From Membranipora membranacea (Eukaryota; Bryozoa; Gymnolaemata; Cheilostomatida; Membraniporidae), in contig OU612072.1 of NCBI GenBank assembly GCA_914767715.1, positions 17,732,001 through 17,796,000 of the forward strand: a stretch of DNA of 64,000 nt. The letters are read 5' to 3'. Position numbers and translations under genes: made by a program. Of the stretch, positions 13,401 to 21,815 are shown one piece after another. The notes beneath the pieces were generated by a model, which saw only the letters and a program-made list of their open reading frames with translations, ran no database searches and was not told the origin of the DNA. How positions within the stretch are numbered: the stretch's first letter is position 1; the number at the start of each line of letters is the position of its first letter.

Positions 13401-16400
13401 GCTGTGATCTGTCTACAGCAATGGTGGAGACGATCAAGGTTACAGAAACAAGACATGACAAACTTCCTTGAGAAGAAAAGAGCATGTGTCACCATTCAGC
13501 AATGGTACAGAAGCTGTGAACTGCAGCAACAAACTAGGACAGCCTTTCGACAAAAGAAGGTGGCTGTCATCTGTCTACAACAATGGTGGAGACGATCAAG
13601 GTTACAGAAACAAGACATGACAAACTTCCTTCAGAAGAAAAGAGCATGTGTCACCATTCAGCAATGGTACAGGGGGTGGAAGCTGCAGCAACAAACTAGG
13701 ACAGCCTTTGTACAAAAGAAAGCAGCTGTCATCAGTCTACAACAATGGTGGAGACGATCAAGGTTACGGAAACAAGACATGACAAACTTCCTTCAGAAGA
13801 AAAGAGCATGTGTCACCATTCAGCAATGGTACAGGAGGTGGAAACTGCAGCAACAAACTAGGACAGCCTTTGTACAAAAGAAAGCAGCTGTCATCAGTCT
13901 ACAACAATGGTGGAGGCGATCAAGGTTACAGAAACAAGACATGACAAACTTCCTTCAGAAGAAAAGAGCATGTGTCACCATTCAGCAATGGTACAGGGGG
14001 TGGAAACTGCAGCAACAAACTAGGACAGCCTTTGTACAAAAGAAAGCAGCTGTCATCAGTCTACAACAATGGTGGAGACGATCAAGGTTACAGAAACAAG
14101 ACATGACAAACTTCCTTCAGAAGAAAAGAGCATGTGTCACCATTCAGCAATGGTACAGGGGTTGTAAACTGCAGCAACAAACTAGGAAAGATTTTCTACA
14201 AAAGAAGGCGTCTGTGATCTGTCTACAGCAATGGTGGAGACGATCAACGTTACAGAAACAAGACATGACAAACTTCCTTCAGAAGAAAAGAGCATGTGTC
14301 ACCATTCAGCAATGGTACAGGGGGTGGAAGCTGCAGCAACAAACTAGGACAGCCTTTGTACAAAAGAAAGCAGCTGTCATCAGTCTACAACAATGGTGGA
14401 GACGATCAAGGTTACGGAAACAAGACATGACAAACTTCCTTCAGAAGAAAAGAGCATGTGTCACCATTCAGCAATGGTACAGGGGGTGGAAACTGCAGCA
14501 ACAAACTAGGACAGCCTTTGTACAAAAGAAAGCAGCTGTCATCAGTCTACAACAATGGTGGAGGCGATCAAGGTTACAGAAACAAGACATGACAAACTTC
14601 CTTCAGAAGAAAAGAGCATGTGTCACCATTCAGCAATGGTACAGGGGGTGGAAACTGCAGCAACAAACTAGGACAGCCTTTGTACAAAAGAAAACAGCTG
14701 TCATCAGTCTACAACAATGGTGGAGACGATCAAGGTTACAGAAACAAGACATGACAAACTTCCTTCAGAAGAAAAGAGCATGTGTCACCATTCAGCAATG
14801 GTACAGGGGTTGTAAACTGCAGCAACAAACTAGGAAAGACTTTCTACAAAAGAAGGCGTCTGTGATCTGTCTACAGCAATGGTGGAGACGATCAACGTTA
14901 CAGAAACAAGACATGACAAACTTCTTTCAGAAGAAAAGAGCATGTGTCACCATTCAGCAGTGGTACAGAAGCTGTGAGCTGCAGCAACAAACTAGAACAT
15001 ACTTTCTACAAAAGAAGGCGTCTATTATCTGTCTACAGCAATGGTGGAGACGATCAAGGTTACAGAAACAAGACATGACAAACTTCCTTCAGAAGAAAAG
15101 AGCATGTGTCACCATTCAGCAATGGTACAGGGGGTGGAAACTGCAGCAACAAACTAGGACAGCCTTTGTACAAAAGAAAGCAGCTGTCATCAGTCTACAA
15201 CAATGGTGGAGACGATCAAGGTTACAGAAACAAGACATGACAAACTTCCTTCAGAAGAAAAGAGCATGTGTCACCATTCAGCAATGGTACAGGGGTTGTA
15301 AACTGCAGCAACAAACTAGGAAAGACTTTCTACAAAAGAAGGCGTCTGTGATCTGTCTACAACAATGGTGGAGAGGATCAAGGTTACAGAAACAAGACAT
15401 GACAAACTTCCTTGAGAAGAAAAGAGCATGTGTCACCATTCAGCAATGGTACAGAAGCTGTGAACTGCAGCAACAAACTAGGACAGCCTTTGTACAAAAG
15501 AAGGCGGCTGTCATCTGTCTACAGCAATGGTGGAGACGATCAAGGTTACAGAAACAAGACATGACAAACTTCCTTCAGAAGAAAAGAGCATGTGTCACCA
15601 TTCAGCAGTGGTACAGGGGGTGGAAACTGCAGCAACAAACTAGGACAGCCTTTGTACAAAAGAAAGCATCTGTCATCAGTCTACAACAATGGTGGAGACG
15701 ATCAAGGTTACAGAAACAAGACATGACAAACTTCCTTCAGAAGAAAAGAGCATGTGTCACCATTCAGCAATGGTACAGGGGGTGGAAACTGCAGCAACAA
15801 ACTAGGACAGCCTTTGTACAAAAGAAAGCAGCTGTCATCAGTCTACAACAATGGTGGAGACAATCAAGGTTACAGAAACAAGACATGACAAACTTCCTTC
15901 AGAAGAAAAGAGCATGTGTCACCATTCAGCAGTGGTACAGAAGCTGTGAGCTGCAGCAACAAACTAGAACATACTTTCTACAAAAGAAGGCGTCTATTAT
16001 CTGTCTACAGCAATGGTGGAGAGGATCAAGGTTACAGAAACAAGACATGACAAACTTCCTTGAGAAGAAAAGAGCATGTGTCACCATTCAGCAATGGTAC
16101 AGAGGGTGGAAACTGCAGCAACAAACTAGGACAGCCTTTCTACAAAAGAAGGCGGCTGTCATCTGTCTACAGCAATGGTGGAGAAGATCAATTTTACAGA
16201 AACAGGACATGACAATCTTTCTAGAGAAGAAAAGGTCATCCCTCGCAATTCAGCAGTGGTACCGAAGCTGGCTGATAACTAAGAGGGAAAGGTCACAGTT
16301 TCTTGAAAAGCAAGAAGCTGTGTTAACAATCCAGCAATATATCAGAGCACATATCCTACACAATGCTGACCATGAATACTTTACGATGTGTAGAGGGGCT

Positions 16401-19400
16401 GCCCTGATCATACAAAGGAGGTGGAGGGCTCATAGACTTGCTGTTGTGGATCAGGAGAGATACCAGTTACTCATCCATGCTATAACAACTATACAGAGGT
16501 GGTGTCGCTCTCAGACAGAAATGTACAGGCAGCGTACTAGTTATATACAGCTCAGAGAGGCAGCCATCTTAGTTCAGCAGAGGTGGAGGGCATGTAAGGG
16601 CGCCACACAGGTCAGAGAAGCCTACCTGACACAGAAAGCTGCATCGCATACTATCCAGAACTGGTACAGAGCGTGTTTGATAATGAGGCCAATCAGGGAG
16701 CAGTACATCTCACAGAGATTGGCAGCTGTGTTTGTACAACGTTGGTATAGACACTGCAGAGAAAAAAGAAACCATCGGATAGCCTTCATCAGTCTACGCA
16801 ACTATGTGTGTATAATCCAACATTGGTACAGGAGTTGTCATCTAACTCAGCTTACTCAGCGTAGATACAGAGCTCAGAGGGACTCTGCTATCATCATACA
16901 GAAGTATTGGAGGTGCTACAAACATAGATCGGCATTCCTAAGGCTGCAGCATTCTGCTGTCTGTATACAACGGCGACACAGAGAGCTGAGGAAAGGGAAA
17001 GAGCAGAGGGCGGAGTTTATACAAGTAAGACGGGCGGTGATTAGTATACAGAGGATGTGGAGGGTACACCGGCAGAGACTGGAGGATGAGAGACGGAGAA
17101 AGGCTTCGTGTATTATTCGGAGATGGTACAGAGCTATCCGAGAGAAGGGGCTACATAAGAGGAGAGAAGAGGAGCTAGAGCGATGTAAGAAGCATCTGCA
17201 TACTGTCATCAGAATACAGGTACTCATACTTGATCAATAGTTTGCTTTATACCCTTTTCTGGATTAATTTCATTCACATGCGAATCTTATCTTAAGTGTG
17301 TCATCAATGGTTGAAAATATCTTGTCACATACGCTGCCTTCACCTAAGCCTTAAATGAGTACTCACATTGTGTATGATGCAAATATTTTTATTCGGATAT
17401 CATTGATACTGTAATGCATTATTGAGTTGTGCATATTGTTGTAGTGTTATTTTATTAAGCTGTACAAGTTGTTGTATGATTATGTTATAGAGTTGTACAT
17501 ATTTATGTTTTGTTATGTTACAGAGTTGGATAAGGATGGTCATTATAAGGAGACAGTATATGAGATGCTTAGCTGATATGAGGTTACAGATTACAGCTGC
17601 TGTGGTATTACAATCATACATCAGACGATGGCTGGCTAAACGTCACACAAATATACGACTCGGAGCCATTATTACTATCCAGGTATATCGAGGCTACAAT
17701 ATTATCAAGTTTTACTCTGATAGGCATAATGTTCTAGGTTTAATAAATGAAGTTGTAGTTTATAGTAATGAGACATTTGGAACTTTGGCCGAATGACGTC
17801 TGACAAGCACATTGTTGTATATTTTTATATGTTTATCTGTGTCATTGAATAGAGTTTTATAACTACCACAATGAGCTCAAGTTCTACCACATAGGAAGTG
17901 TCACATCTAACTCAGGGCAAATGCTGCCAACCTCATGCAAAGTTTTTGCTAAAGTTTGAGTAACCTTCCTTCCTCTCTGGTTCTGCTTGTACAGGCAGTA
18001 TGGAGAGGACACAGAGTACGGAGTAAACTGACCAATCACGACAAGAGAATGACTGTAGTGAGAAGGAGGCTGAAAGCAGCCAATCAGAACGCACAGAATC
18101 AGCTCACACTGGCACAGAGAAATATAAAGGCTCTCAACTTTGTCCTAAAATACAAGTAAGGATCAGATCAATGAACTAGTTCACTGATCAGATATTCTCT
18201 TTTGCTTTAATCACAGTGATATGTAATTATATAATTCAAGTCAGCGCACATAAAAATCCTCATTACGTTAAATCCTTAATACTTAATGCTTTTTCATGAA
18301 CAAAATCTGCAGGCTTTTTCAATGAGCTAATGCTCAACTAGCCAGATGCAGGCCTATTTGGTGTTCAATTATAGGTGAACTAGACAATCTGTTAACAACC
18401 TTGGTCATACAGAGGCAGAAAAGTAGCTTGTCTCAAAGATAGATGTTGTTTGGCACCAAATCTCATATCTTGTACACCCCTAGATTTATTTGTTTAGTTG
18501 TTTTGTATGCAGACATATTATGTGTGGTCGAATTCTACCTATGTTATCATCAATTATATTTATAGAATGATAAATAAAATAATGGAAGCTTTGAGACATC
18601 TGATAGTGACCACACGATGGTCACATGAGTGTAGACTCGGTATCGCCAGGTCACAGGCTCTATCAGAGCTAATCACACTGATGAGGTCATGTAATAGGAG
18701 TGAACCTCATAAGGATATATTACAGCTCTCTTTAGAGGTTCTTACTAATCTAGCTAAGGTTAGTGATCTGTCTATATACTGTGCACTGTGATCTGTCTAT
18801 ATACTGTGCACTGTGATCTGTCTATATACTGTGCACTATGATCTGTCTATATACTGTGCACTGTGATCTGTCTATATACTGTGCACTGTGATCTGTCTTT
18901 ATACTGTGCACTGTGATCTGTCTATATATTGTGCACTGTGATCTGTCTATATACTGTGCACTGTGATCTGTCTTTATACAGCGCACTGTGATCTGTCTAT
19001 ATATTGTACACTGCTTAGCTCACAGTATCTAACTTCTCTGTGTACTATAGTGTATAGAATCCGTAGACTTAATGATAAACCTAGACAGGACACCATATAC
19101 AGCTGAAGTGAGGCGCTCAATTGAGGGTGAAGTTACGACATTGAATTGTGTAGAAGCAATGATGATATCCTTGATTTACTGCCCGCAGTTCAGATCTTTT
19201 TGTTTGATCACAATTCGACTTTGAAAATTGTTTCACAATAAGCAACATATTGTTACCACATTGATGTTATTTGTTTGCAGAAAATTAGTATCAAACAGTT
19301 CACAACAAGCTGCTTAATCTATTGCAATTTTGATACTCCAAATCTGATAGAAATTGATCAAGTTATCAACTAAAGACCTGGTATGTGGACTGCAAGTCAG

Positions 19401-20161
19401 TGATAACACCAATTCTACGACACAATTCAATGCCTCAATGTTCCATATATCATACCTTTACATTCTTACACTCTATACGCCTACAATATTTAACTTTTGC
19501 AGGATGAGATAACTTCTGTTATGATAATAGACCGATATAATCTTATAGATATAGTCTTAGAACTTATGACGATATATGTGGAGACAGGGCCTCATGTATT
19601 CACTGCGGGGTGCCAACTTTTCTCAGCCTTTATCTCACACACTCAGTGTAAACAGGTAATTTTACTGAATCATCACATCTTTTAACGTTATATATCATTG
19701 CAATTTGTATGAGATTTAGTTTTGGTGTACAGTGCAGTTCACTTGATTCAAACCTCTGGAGACCACAAAAACTTGTCCTGAGTTAAGTGACATTCAGATG
19801 CATTGAGATCCGGCTGAAGGGGCCAATTTTCCTTGTCTGAATTTACAGCAGTTCTGAATTATAAAGTCTGAATTTACCAGTTTATACTGTAGTTGTGATG
19901 AAGTTTTGATGTAGTTGATGATTGTTGTGCTGATACCATTATCATATTGATGCAATAATTGGTTTATATTTTGACCGACAGATGTTGACTAGCGATGAAG
20001 GATTTATGAGCCAAGTGGAGGCAATCACAAGAATCGCTCAGAGAAAGTTCCACATTGCTCAGAAGACTAAGTCTAAGAAGATGAGACTCGCTTACTCCAG
20101 TCACCAATCAGCTGTTAGTCTGTCTGTGTGTCTCACTAGTGATGTCACTAAGAATACCTGA
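2..20161 (+). CDS. ASPM: ASPM (abnormal spindle) gene, 5'-partial, 28 exons
   Basis: Encodes a spindle-pole and microtubule-minus-end protein of the ASPM/Asp family, whose IQ motifs bind calmodulin. Exons: 2-112, 463-706, 1087-1516, 1684-1861, 2070-2237, 2688-2898, 3490-3687, 3897-4011, 4251-4405, 4661-4794, 5054-5150, 5858-5979, 6272-6391, 6500-6632, 6854-6977, 7496-7589, 7793-7915, 8457-8589, 9040-9243, 9688-9806, 11033-11147, 12144-12199, 12570-17219, 17524-17682, 17995-18155, 18566-18758, 19503-19655, 19982-20161. All junctions are GT/AG, phases agree throughout, and the sum is 8,880 nt (2,959 visible residues plus TGA). Domain order is end of ASH domain, low-complexity Ser/Thr region, two calponin-homology domains, a long IQ array and a helical C-terminal domain, as in animal ASPM. 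The start codon and first part of the ASH domain lie left of the window. Small exons outside the conserved domains are less certain. Confidence 0.93.
2976..3222 (+). mobile_element. tRNA-derived SINE, family 1, copy 1 (ASPM intron)
   Basis: The 5' part resembles a tRNA: an A box GTGGCTCAGTTGGTTAGAGC and, 30-odd bases later, a B box GTGGGTTTGAATCCCAC. A tRNA-unrelated body follows (GGGGTGTGGTTAACCCC, then CAGGTCGGAGC-like sequence on the opposite strand). The acceptor-stem partner of a real tRNA is missing after the B box, so this is a SINE and not a tRNA gene. A second copy on the other strand at 21545-21815 shares both head and body. RNA polymerase III transcription would be expected from the boxes. 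Confidence 0.85.
4661..9806 (+). CDS. ASPM: ASPM calponin-homology region (exons 10-20)
   Basis: Exon 4661-4794 holds APSKETMSLRTYREISKLN, exon 5858-5979 holds YNPLWLRIGLESV, and exon 6500-6632 holds LDRAKLDRLIDYDPCLF, three signature blocks of ASPM. The first CH domain continues through 6854-6977 (GDITRHLGYLGYRVSYQQ, then DEYDYGVTNI) and 7496-7589 (NKLRIPAVS). Exon 7793-7915 ends GHREITLKLLWIIISHFQ, and the second CH domain appears in 9040-9243 (ASFSDGRALCYLVRHY and RTTQTV). CH domains bind actin or microtubules; in ASPM they act with the N terminus in microtubule-end binding (family knowledge). Each junction preserves frame. Intron 5151-5857 contains a foldback MITE, 8590-9039 nothing recognisable, and 9244-9687 a SINE-like element. 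Confidence 0.92.
5137..5229 (+). repeat. 31-bp tandem repeat x3 spanning an ASPM splice donor
   Basis: Copies start at 5137, 5168 and 5199. The first two share 21 identical bases made of the last 14 exon bases plus GTAAGTG, so the exon end and its splice donor are duplicated 31 bp downstream. The third copy is degraded (CCTAGCAAGTAC). The upstream donor after CCTCG at 5150 keeps the ASPM frame; the downstream one would add 31 nt that bring an early TGA into frame (CTC GGT AAG TGA). Confidence 0.9.
5268..5773. mobile_element. Foldback MITE family F, copy 1 (ASPM intron)
   Basis: The left end has AGTCAGGCAGCTAGTTCTGC and the right end its inverted counterpart GCAGAACTAGCTGCCTGACT, followed by GTATTGCTTTAGTCTTTCGG. 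Internal sequence also mirrors (an AATTCAGAG-like motif near each end). The same termini occur at 10401-10870, 28042-28553 and 39364-39859. There is no coding capacity, so the element is non-autonomous. This is the most diverged of the four copies. Confidence 0.8.
8324..8447 (+). repeat. About 38-41-bp tandem repeat x3 ending at an ASPM acceptor
   Basis: Three units built on GATACCGGAGGTTTGTAATATGAG followed by a variable CTGATTGGTTGA tail run from about 8324 to 8440. A partial fourth start, GATACTG, leads straight into the polypyrimidine stretch and AG at 8455-8456, just before exon 8457-8589. The repeat therefore reaches within about ten bases of the splice acceptor. Confidence 0.85.
9475..9668 (+). 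mobile_element. SINE-like element, family 2, copy 1 (ASPM intron)
   Basis: Begins with a tRNA-like A box, GATGGCGCAATTGGTTAACC, and has a degenerate B-box-like GGCGTGTATTCCAGCC about 55 bases later, then CCCATTGGGGGAGCTTTC. The segment from the B box on is shared, diverged, with 46415-46500. It ends about 20 bp before exon 9688-9806 of ASPM. Classification as a SINE rests on the tRNA-like head and on the second copy. Confidence 0.55.
10122..10184 (+). repeat. 10-bp tandem repeat x6 (ASPM intron)
   Basis: Six copies of ATGTGTCAGA, with one A/G variant in the first copies, inside intron 9807-11032. It has no evident function. Confidence 0.9.
10401..10870. mobile_element. Foldback MITE family F, copy 2 (ASPM intron)
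   Basis: The left terminus is ACTTCGGAAGGACCACAGC and the right terminus is its inverted partner GCTGTGGTCATTATGGAGT. Both are followed inward by the family motif ATATATAGTCTGGC and a GTTAGTTCCGCAG-type segment. It lies wholly within the intron 9807-11032. Termini match the copies at 28042 and 39364 well. Confidence 0.85.
11033..12199 (+). CDS. ASPM: ASPM linker to IQ array (exons 21-22)
   Basis: Exon 11033-11147 reads VTQLGGIPIISTSADMVSTF and on to PDEKITTLYITYIWSRLL, matching the conserved ASPM block between the second CH domain and the IQ array. Exon 12144-12199 is only 56 bp; it encodes ELREETWAALTIQTRWRLR and contains the first IQ-like motif. The 996-bp intron between them is almost entirely a 14-bp minisatellite that runs to within 15 bp of the acceptor. 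Phases (1 out, 2+54 in) agree. Confidence 0.88.
11401..12128 (+). repeat. 14-bp minisatellite x52 ending at an ASPM acceptor
   Basis: Exactly 52 units of TATAGTGTGTTACT (728 bp), with variants only at the dinucleotide before ACT (TT, TG-A or TA-A types). It ends 15 bp before exon 12144-12199. The real acceptor reads ATACTTATAG|AG and every repeat unit contains ACTTATAG, so the array repeats the acceptor core. Repeat number is likely to vary between individuals. Confidence 0.97.
12570..17219 (+). CDS. ASPM: ASPM giant IQ-repeat exon (1,550 codons)
   Basis: A single uninterrupted exon of 4,650 bp, phase 0 at both ends, after the acceptor TTCCAACAG and before the donor GTACTC. It encodes roughly 58 IQ-like helices of the form (I/L)Q..W.R, which bind calmodulin or myosin-type light chains. 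About five diverged motifs come first, then 20 near-identical 54-residue units each with two motifs (IQQWYR and LQQWWR), then about 13 diverged motifs. An ATG at 12555 precedes the exon in frame, but the start of coding is the acceptor because the upstream exon joins in phase. No stop or frame break occurs despite heavy internal duplication, which argues that the array is functional. Vertebrate ASPM also concentrates many IQ motifs in one giant exon. Confidence 0.95.
12987..16226 (+). repeat. ASPM: 20 x 162-bp in-frame tandem repeat (double-IQ unit) in ASPM
   Basis: Twenty consecutive 162-bp units, each coding 54 residues beginning KKRACVTIQQWYR and ending KQDMTNFLQ. The units fall into types by the residues after WYR: GWK, GCK and SCE. 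Units 5-8 (13635-14282) and 9-12 (14283-14930) have the same order GWK-GWK-GWK-GCK, including the RLRKQ variant in the first and STLQKQ in the last member, so a 648-bp block was duplicated. Unit 1 and unit 20 are more diverged, as expected at array edges. The length is an exact multiple of 162. Confidence 0.95.
17524..20161 (+). CDS. ASPM: ASPM C-terminal IQ and armadillo-like domain (exons 24-28)
   Basis: Exon 17524-17682 has two more IQ motifs (SWIRMVIIRRQY, LQSYIRRWLAKR). Exon 17995-18155 starts VWRGHRVRSKL after a further IQ start. Exon 18566-18758 reads INKIMEALRHLIVTTRWS and ITLMRSCNRSEPHKDI, a clear match to the ASPM C-terminal helical domain. Exon 19503-19655 gives YNLIDIVLELMTIYVE. 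The join AAG|GATGAG skips 18759-19502, which keeps the expected alignment; open stretches there are not exons. The last exon ends in TGA at 20159-20161 after SLSVCLTSDVTKNT. This end is shorter than the vertebrate C terminus, whose tail of basic and proline residues I cannot find. No clear AATAAA is seen soon after the stop. Confidence 0.88.
18763..19012 (+). repeat. 25-bp minisatellite x10 starting at an ASPM donor
   Basis: Ten units of GTGATCTGTCTATATACTGT plus GCACT, exactly 250 bp, with a few substitutions, most in the last three units. The first unit starts four bases into the intron after donor GTTA at 18759. The intron 18759-19502 otherwise holds no recognisable feature. Confidence 0.97.
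19728..19870 (+). repeat. Dispersed repeat D1, copy 1 (ASPM intron)
   Basis: A segment with TGCAGTTCACTTGATTCAAACC, a GAGACCACAA block and TTTTCCTTGTCTGAATT matches the reverse complement of 46545-46670 over about 120 bp. It has no ORF and no terminal repeats that I can see. Probably a fragment of a moderately old transposable element. Confidence 0.75.
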
Positions 20162-21544
20162 TGAGTTGTTAGTACCGCACGGTGAAGTAATGATATTGAC
20201 TGTATATAATGAAATGTATGTATGTTTGTGTGACATATTGTGTGTGGATTGTTTCGAATGTCTAACTATATACTATACTATACTAACTATATACAGTAGA
20301 AATAGGTACATAAATATTCTGTTTTTTCTTCAATTCTTTTTGCATATCATATTTATGTTTAGGTTGATTTTTTATCGGGATCAGGTGTCTTCTACTCTGT
20401 ATTGTGGCTACAACACTGTTTTCTCTTATTTCTATCAGATATTTTATACATTGCCATATTTTCTCTTCTGTTCAATGCATGATTTTATCAATTTATCAAA
20501 GAGCAACGTGATTTAAACAAACAATGAGAAATACTCAAACCAAATTGCTTATAATAACTGCTTACATACACAATACACAATGTTCAAATGAGTATTTCAT
20601 ATACATAATTTACACTAAAAAAATGTAAGTTTGGCTGAATTATTGATGTCACTACTTATATTCATTCATTTTATTCCACAACCATTGGAACAAAGATTGG
20701 AATAAGCCTTGGATTTTTGGAAATGGTCGGTAAATTTTTCCCACATCCGAGTCCACAATGAGCAACGTAACAAAAGAGCAGTGGAAAAGTAAAGGTATTT
20801 ATTTTCCCATGCACCGCTGTTATCCGTCTCATGCTACGATCAGTATTGTGATAAATATATTTCAAAAAAATTTGGAGCCCTCAAAGTCAGTCCATCCACT
20901 GTACAGATAAAAATGTGACACGCTCAGATGGTCTACATGCTCAGACAGCTGCAGGTGAGAGCTTGAGGGATGCTGTAGTTAAACACGTTAGGTAATGTAA
21001 CTTTGCAAACTTGCGCTGGTGGTCGTTTGAGCACTTTCACTAGAATTTGCAATTTAGTTTGAGGAAGCTGAGTTAGATCAAGATCAGGCAAGTGAGCACT
21101 TTTTTGGCTCATGTGGGATGACTAAATAATTGGTAATAAAGTCTACAGTCTCAGTTTTATCACCATAATAGGCAAAAGATTACTTGTGAAAACTGCCTCT
21201 TTGGTGAAGGGGGTGATGAGAGAGGGAGCTGAACATAGCTGATGATGGGGCTTTTGTGATTAGCCAAGGTCTTAAGCGATCTTTTAGTTACTTTCTAAGT
21301 TCACTTACTTTGTCCGATCATCGCAGGATTTTTAGAAAAATCGTGACAGGAGATCATGGTCTGGTCTTGGTGACCAGCCCTTCCCTCTAAAAATTGGTCA
21401 TGAAAGAAAATACAGCAACCCTCTTCCCGTCTGTCTGTAATACTTTGCTCAAATTTAATAAATAATTGAGAAATCAGCAGAAAACCACTTCAAACTATGA
21501 GACATTGATGCTACATTCGATGGAATATCAAGTCTATTATGTCA
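20162..21544. other. No gene seen; downstream of ASPM
   Basis: An AT-rich stretch directly after the ASPM stop. An open frame at 20139-20516 overlaps the last exon in another frame and then runs through T-rich sequence; its hydrophobic product is what poly-T-rich DNA gives and I do not treat it as a gene. No repeat or RNA gene is evident. Confidence 0.6.
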
Positions 21545-21815
21545 AAAATTTAATGAAATTAATTGATTAAGATTAAAATCGGATGTCATATCACACGTCA
21601 CTTCTCGAAGCATGGGCAGCGAAATATCATTTTGCCTTAATAGCAAGGCCGCAATGTCTGCGCCAGTTTGCTCTCTGTTTGCAGGCAGGTCGGAGCACAC
21701 CTGGGGGCAACCAAATCCCAGTAGTCGATAGACTGCAGTGGGATTCGAGCCCACGACGTTCATCACTTACGTGTTGAAGGACGGCGTTCTAACCAACTGA
21801 GCTACCTCCTACTCC
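21545..21815 (-). mobile_element. tRNA-derived SINE, family 1, copy 2
   Basis: The reverse complement starts GGAGTAGGAGGTAGCTCAG, has A box TAGCTCAGTTGGTTAGAAC and B box CGTGGGCTCGAATCCCAC, and then the same body as the copy at 2976-3222. The 3' ends of both copies run into an AT-rich tail around GATTTTAATC. Divergence is moderate, so the family is not newly inserted here. It lies in the space downstream of ASPM. Confidence 0.85.

Noticed and set aside
16916-17227. Cys/Ser/Leu-rich minus-strand frame
   Set aside because: It is antisense to IQ-rich ASPM coding sequence; Arg and Gln codons read backwards give Cys, Leu and Ser.
19050-19190. Open stretch after TATAG that could be an ASPM exon
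   Set aside because: Joining 18758 directly to 19503 gives the conserved ASPM order; inserting this stretch would break the alignment and there is no donor that keeps the frame.
20139-20516. 125-residue hydrophobic plus-strand frame
   Set aside because: Overlaps the ASPM stop in another frame and then runs through T-rich DNA; no motif or splice logic.
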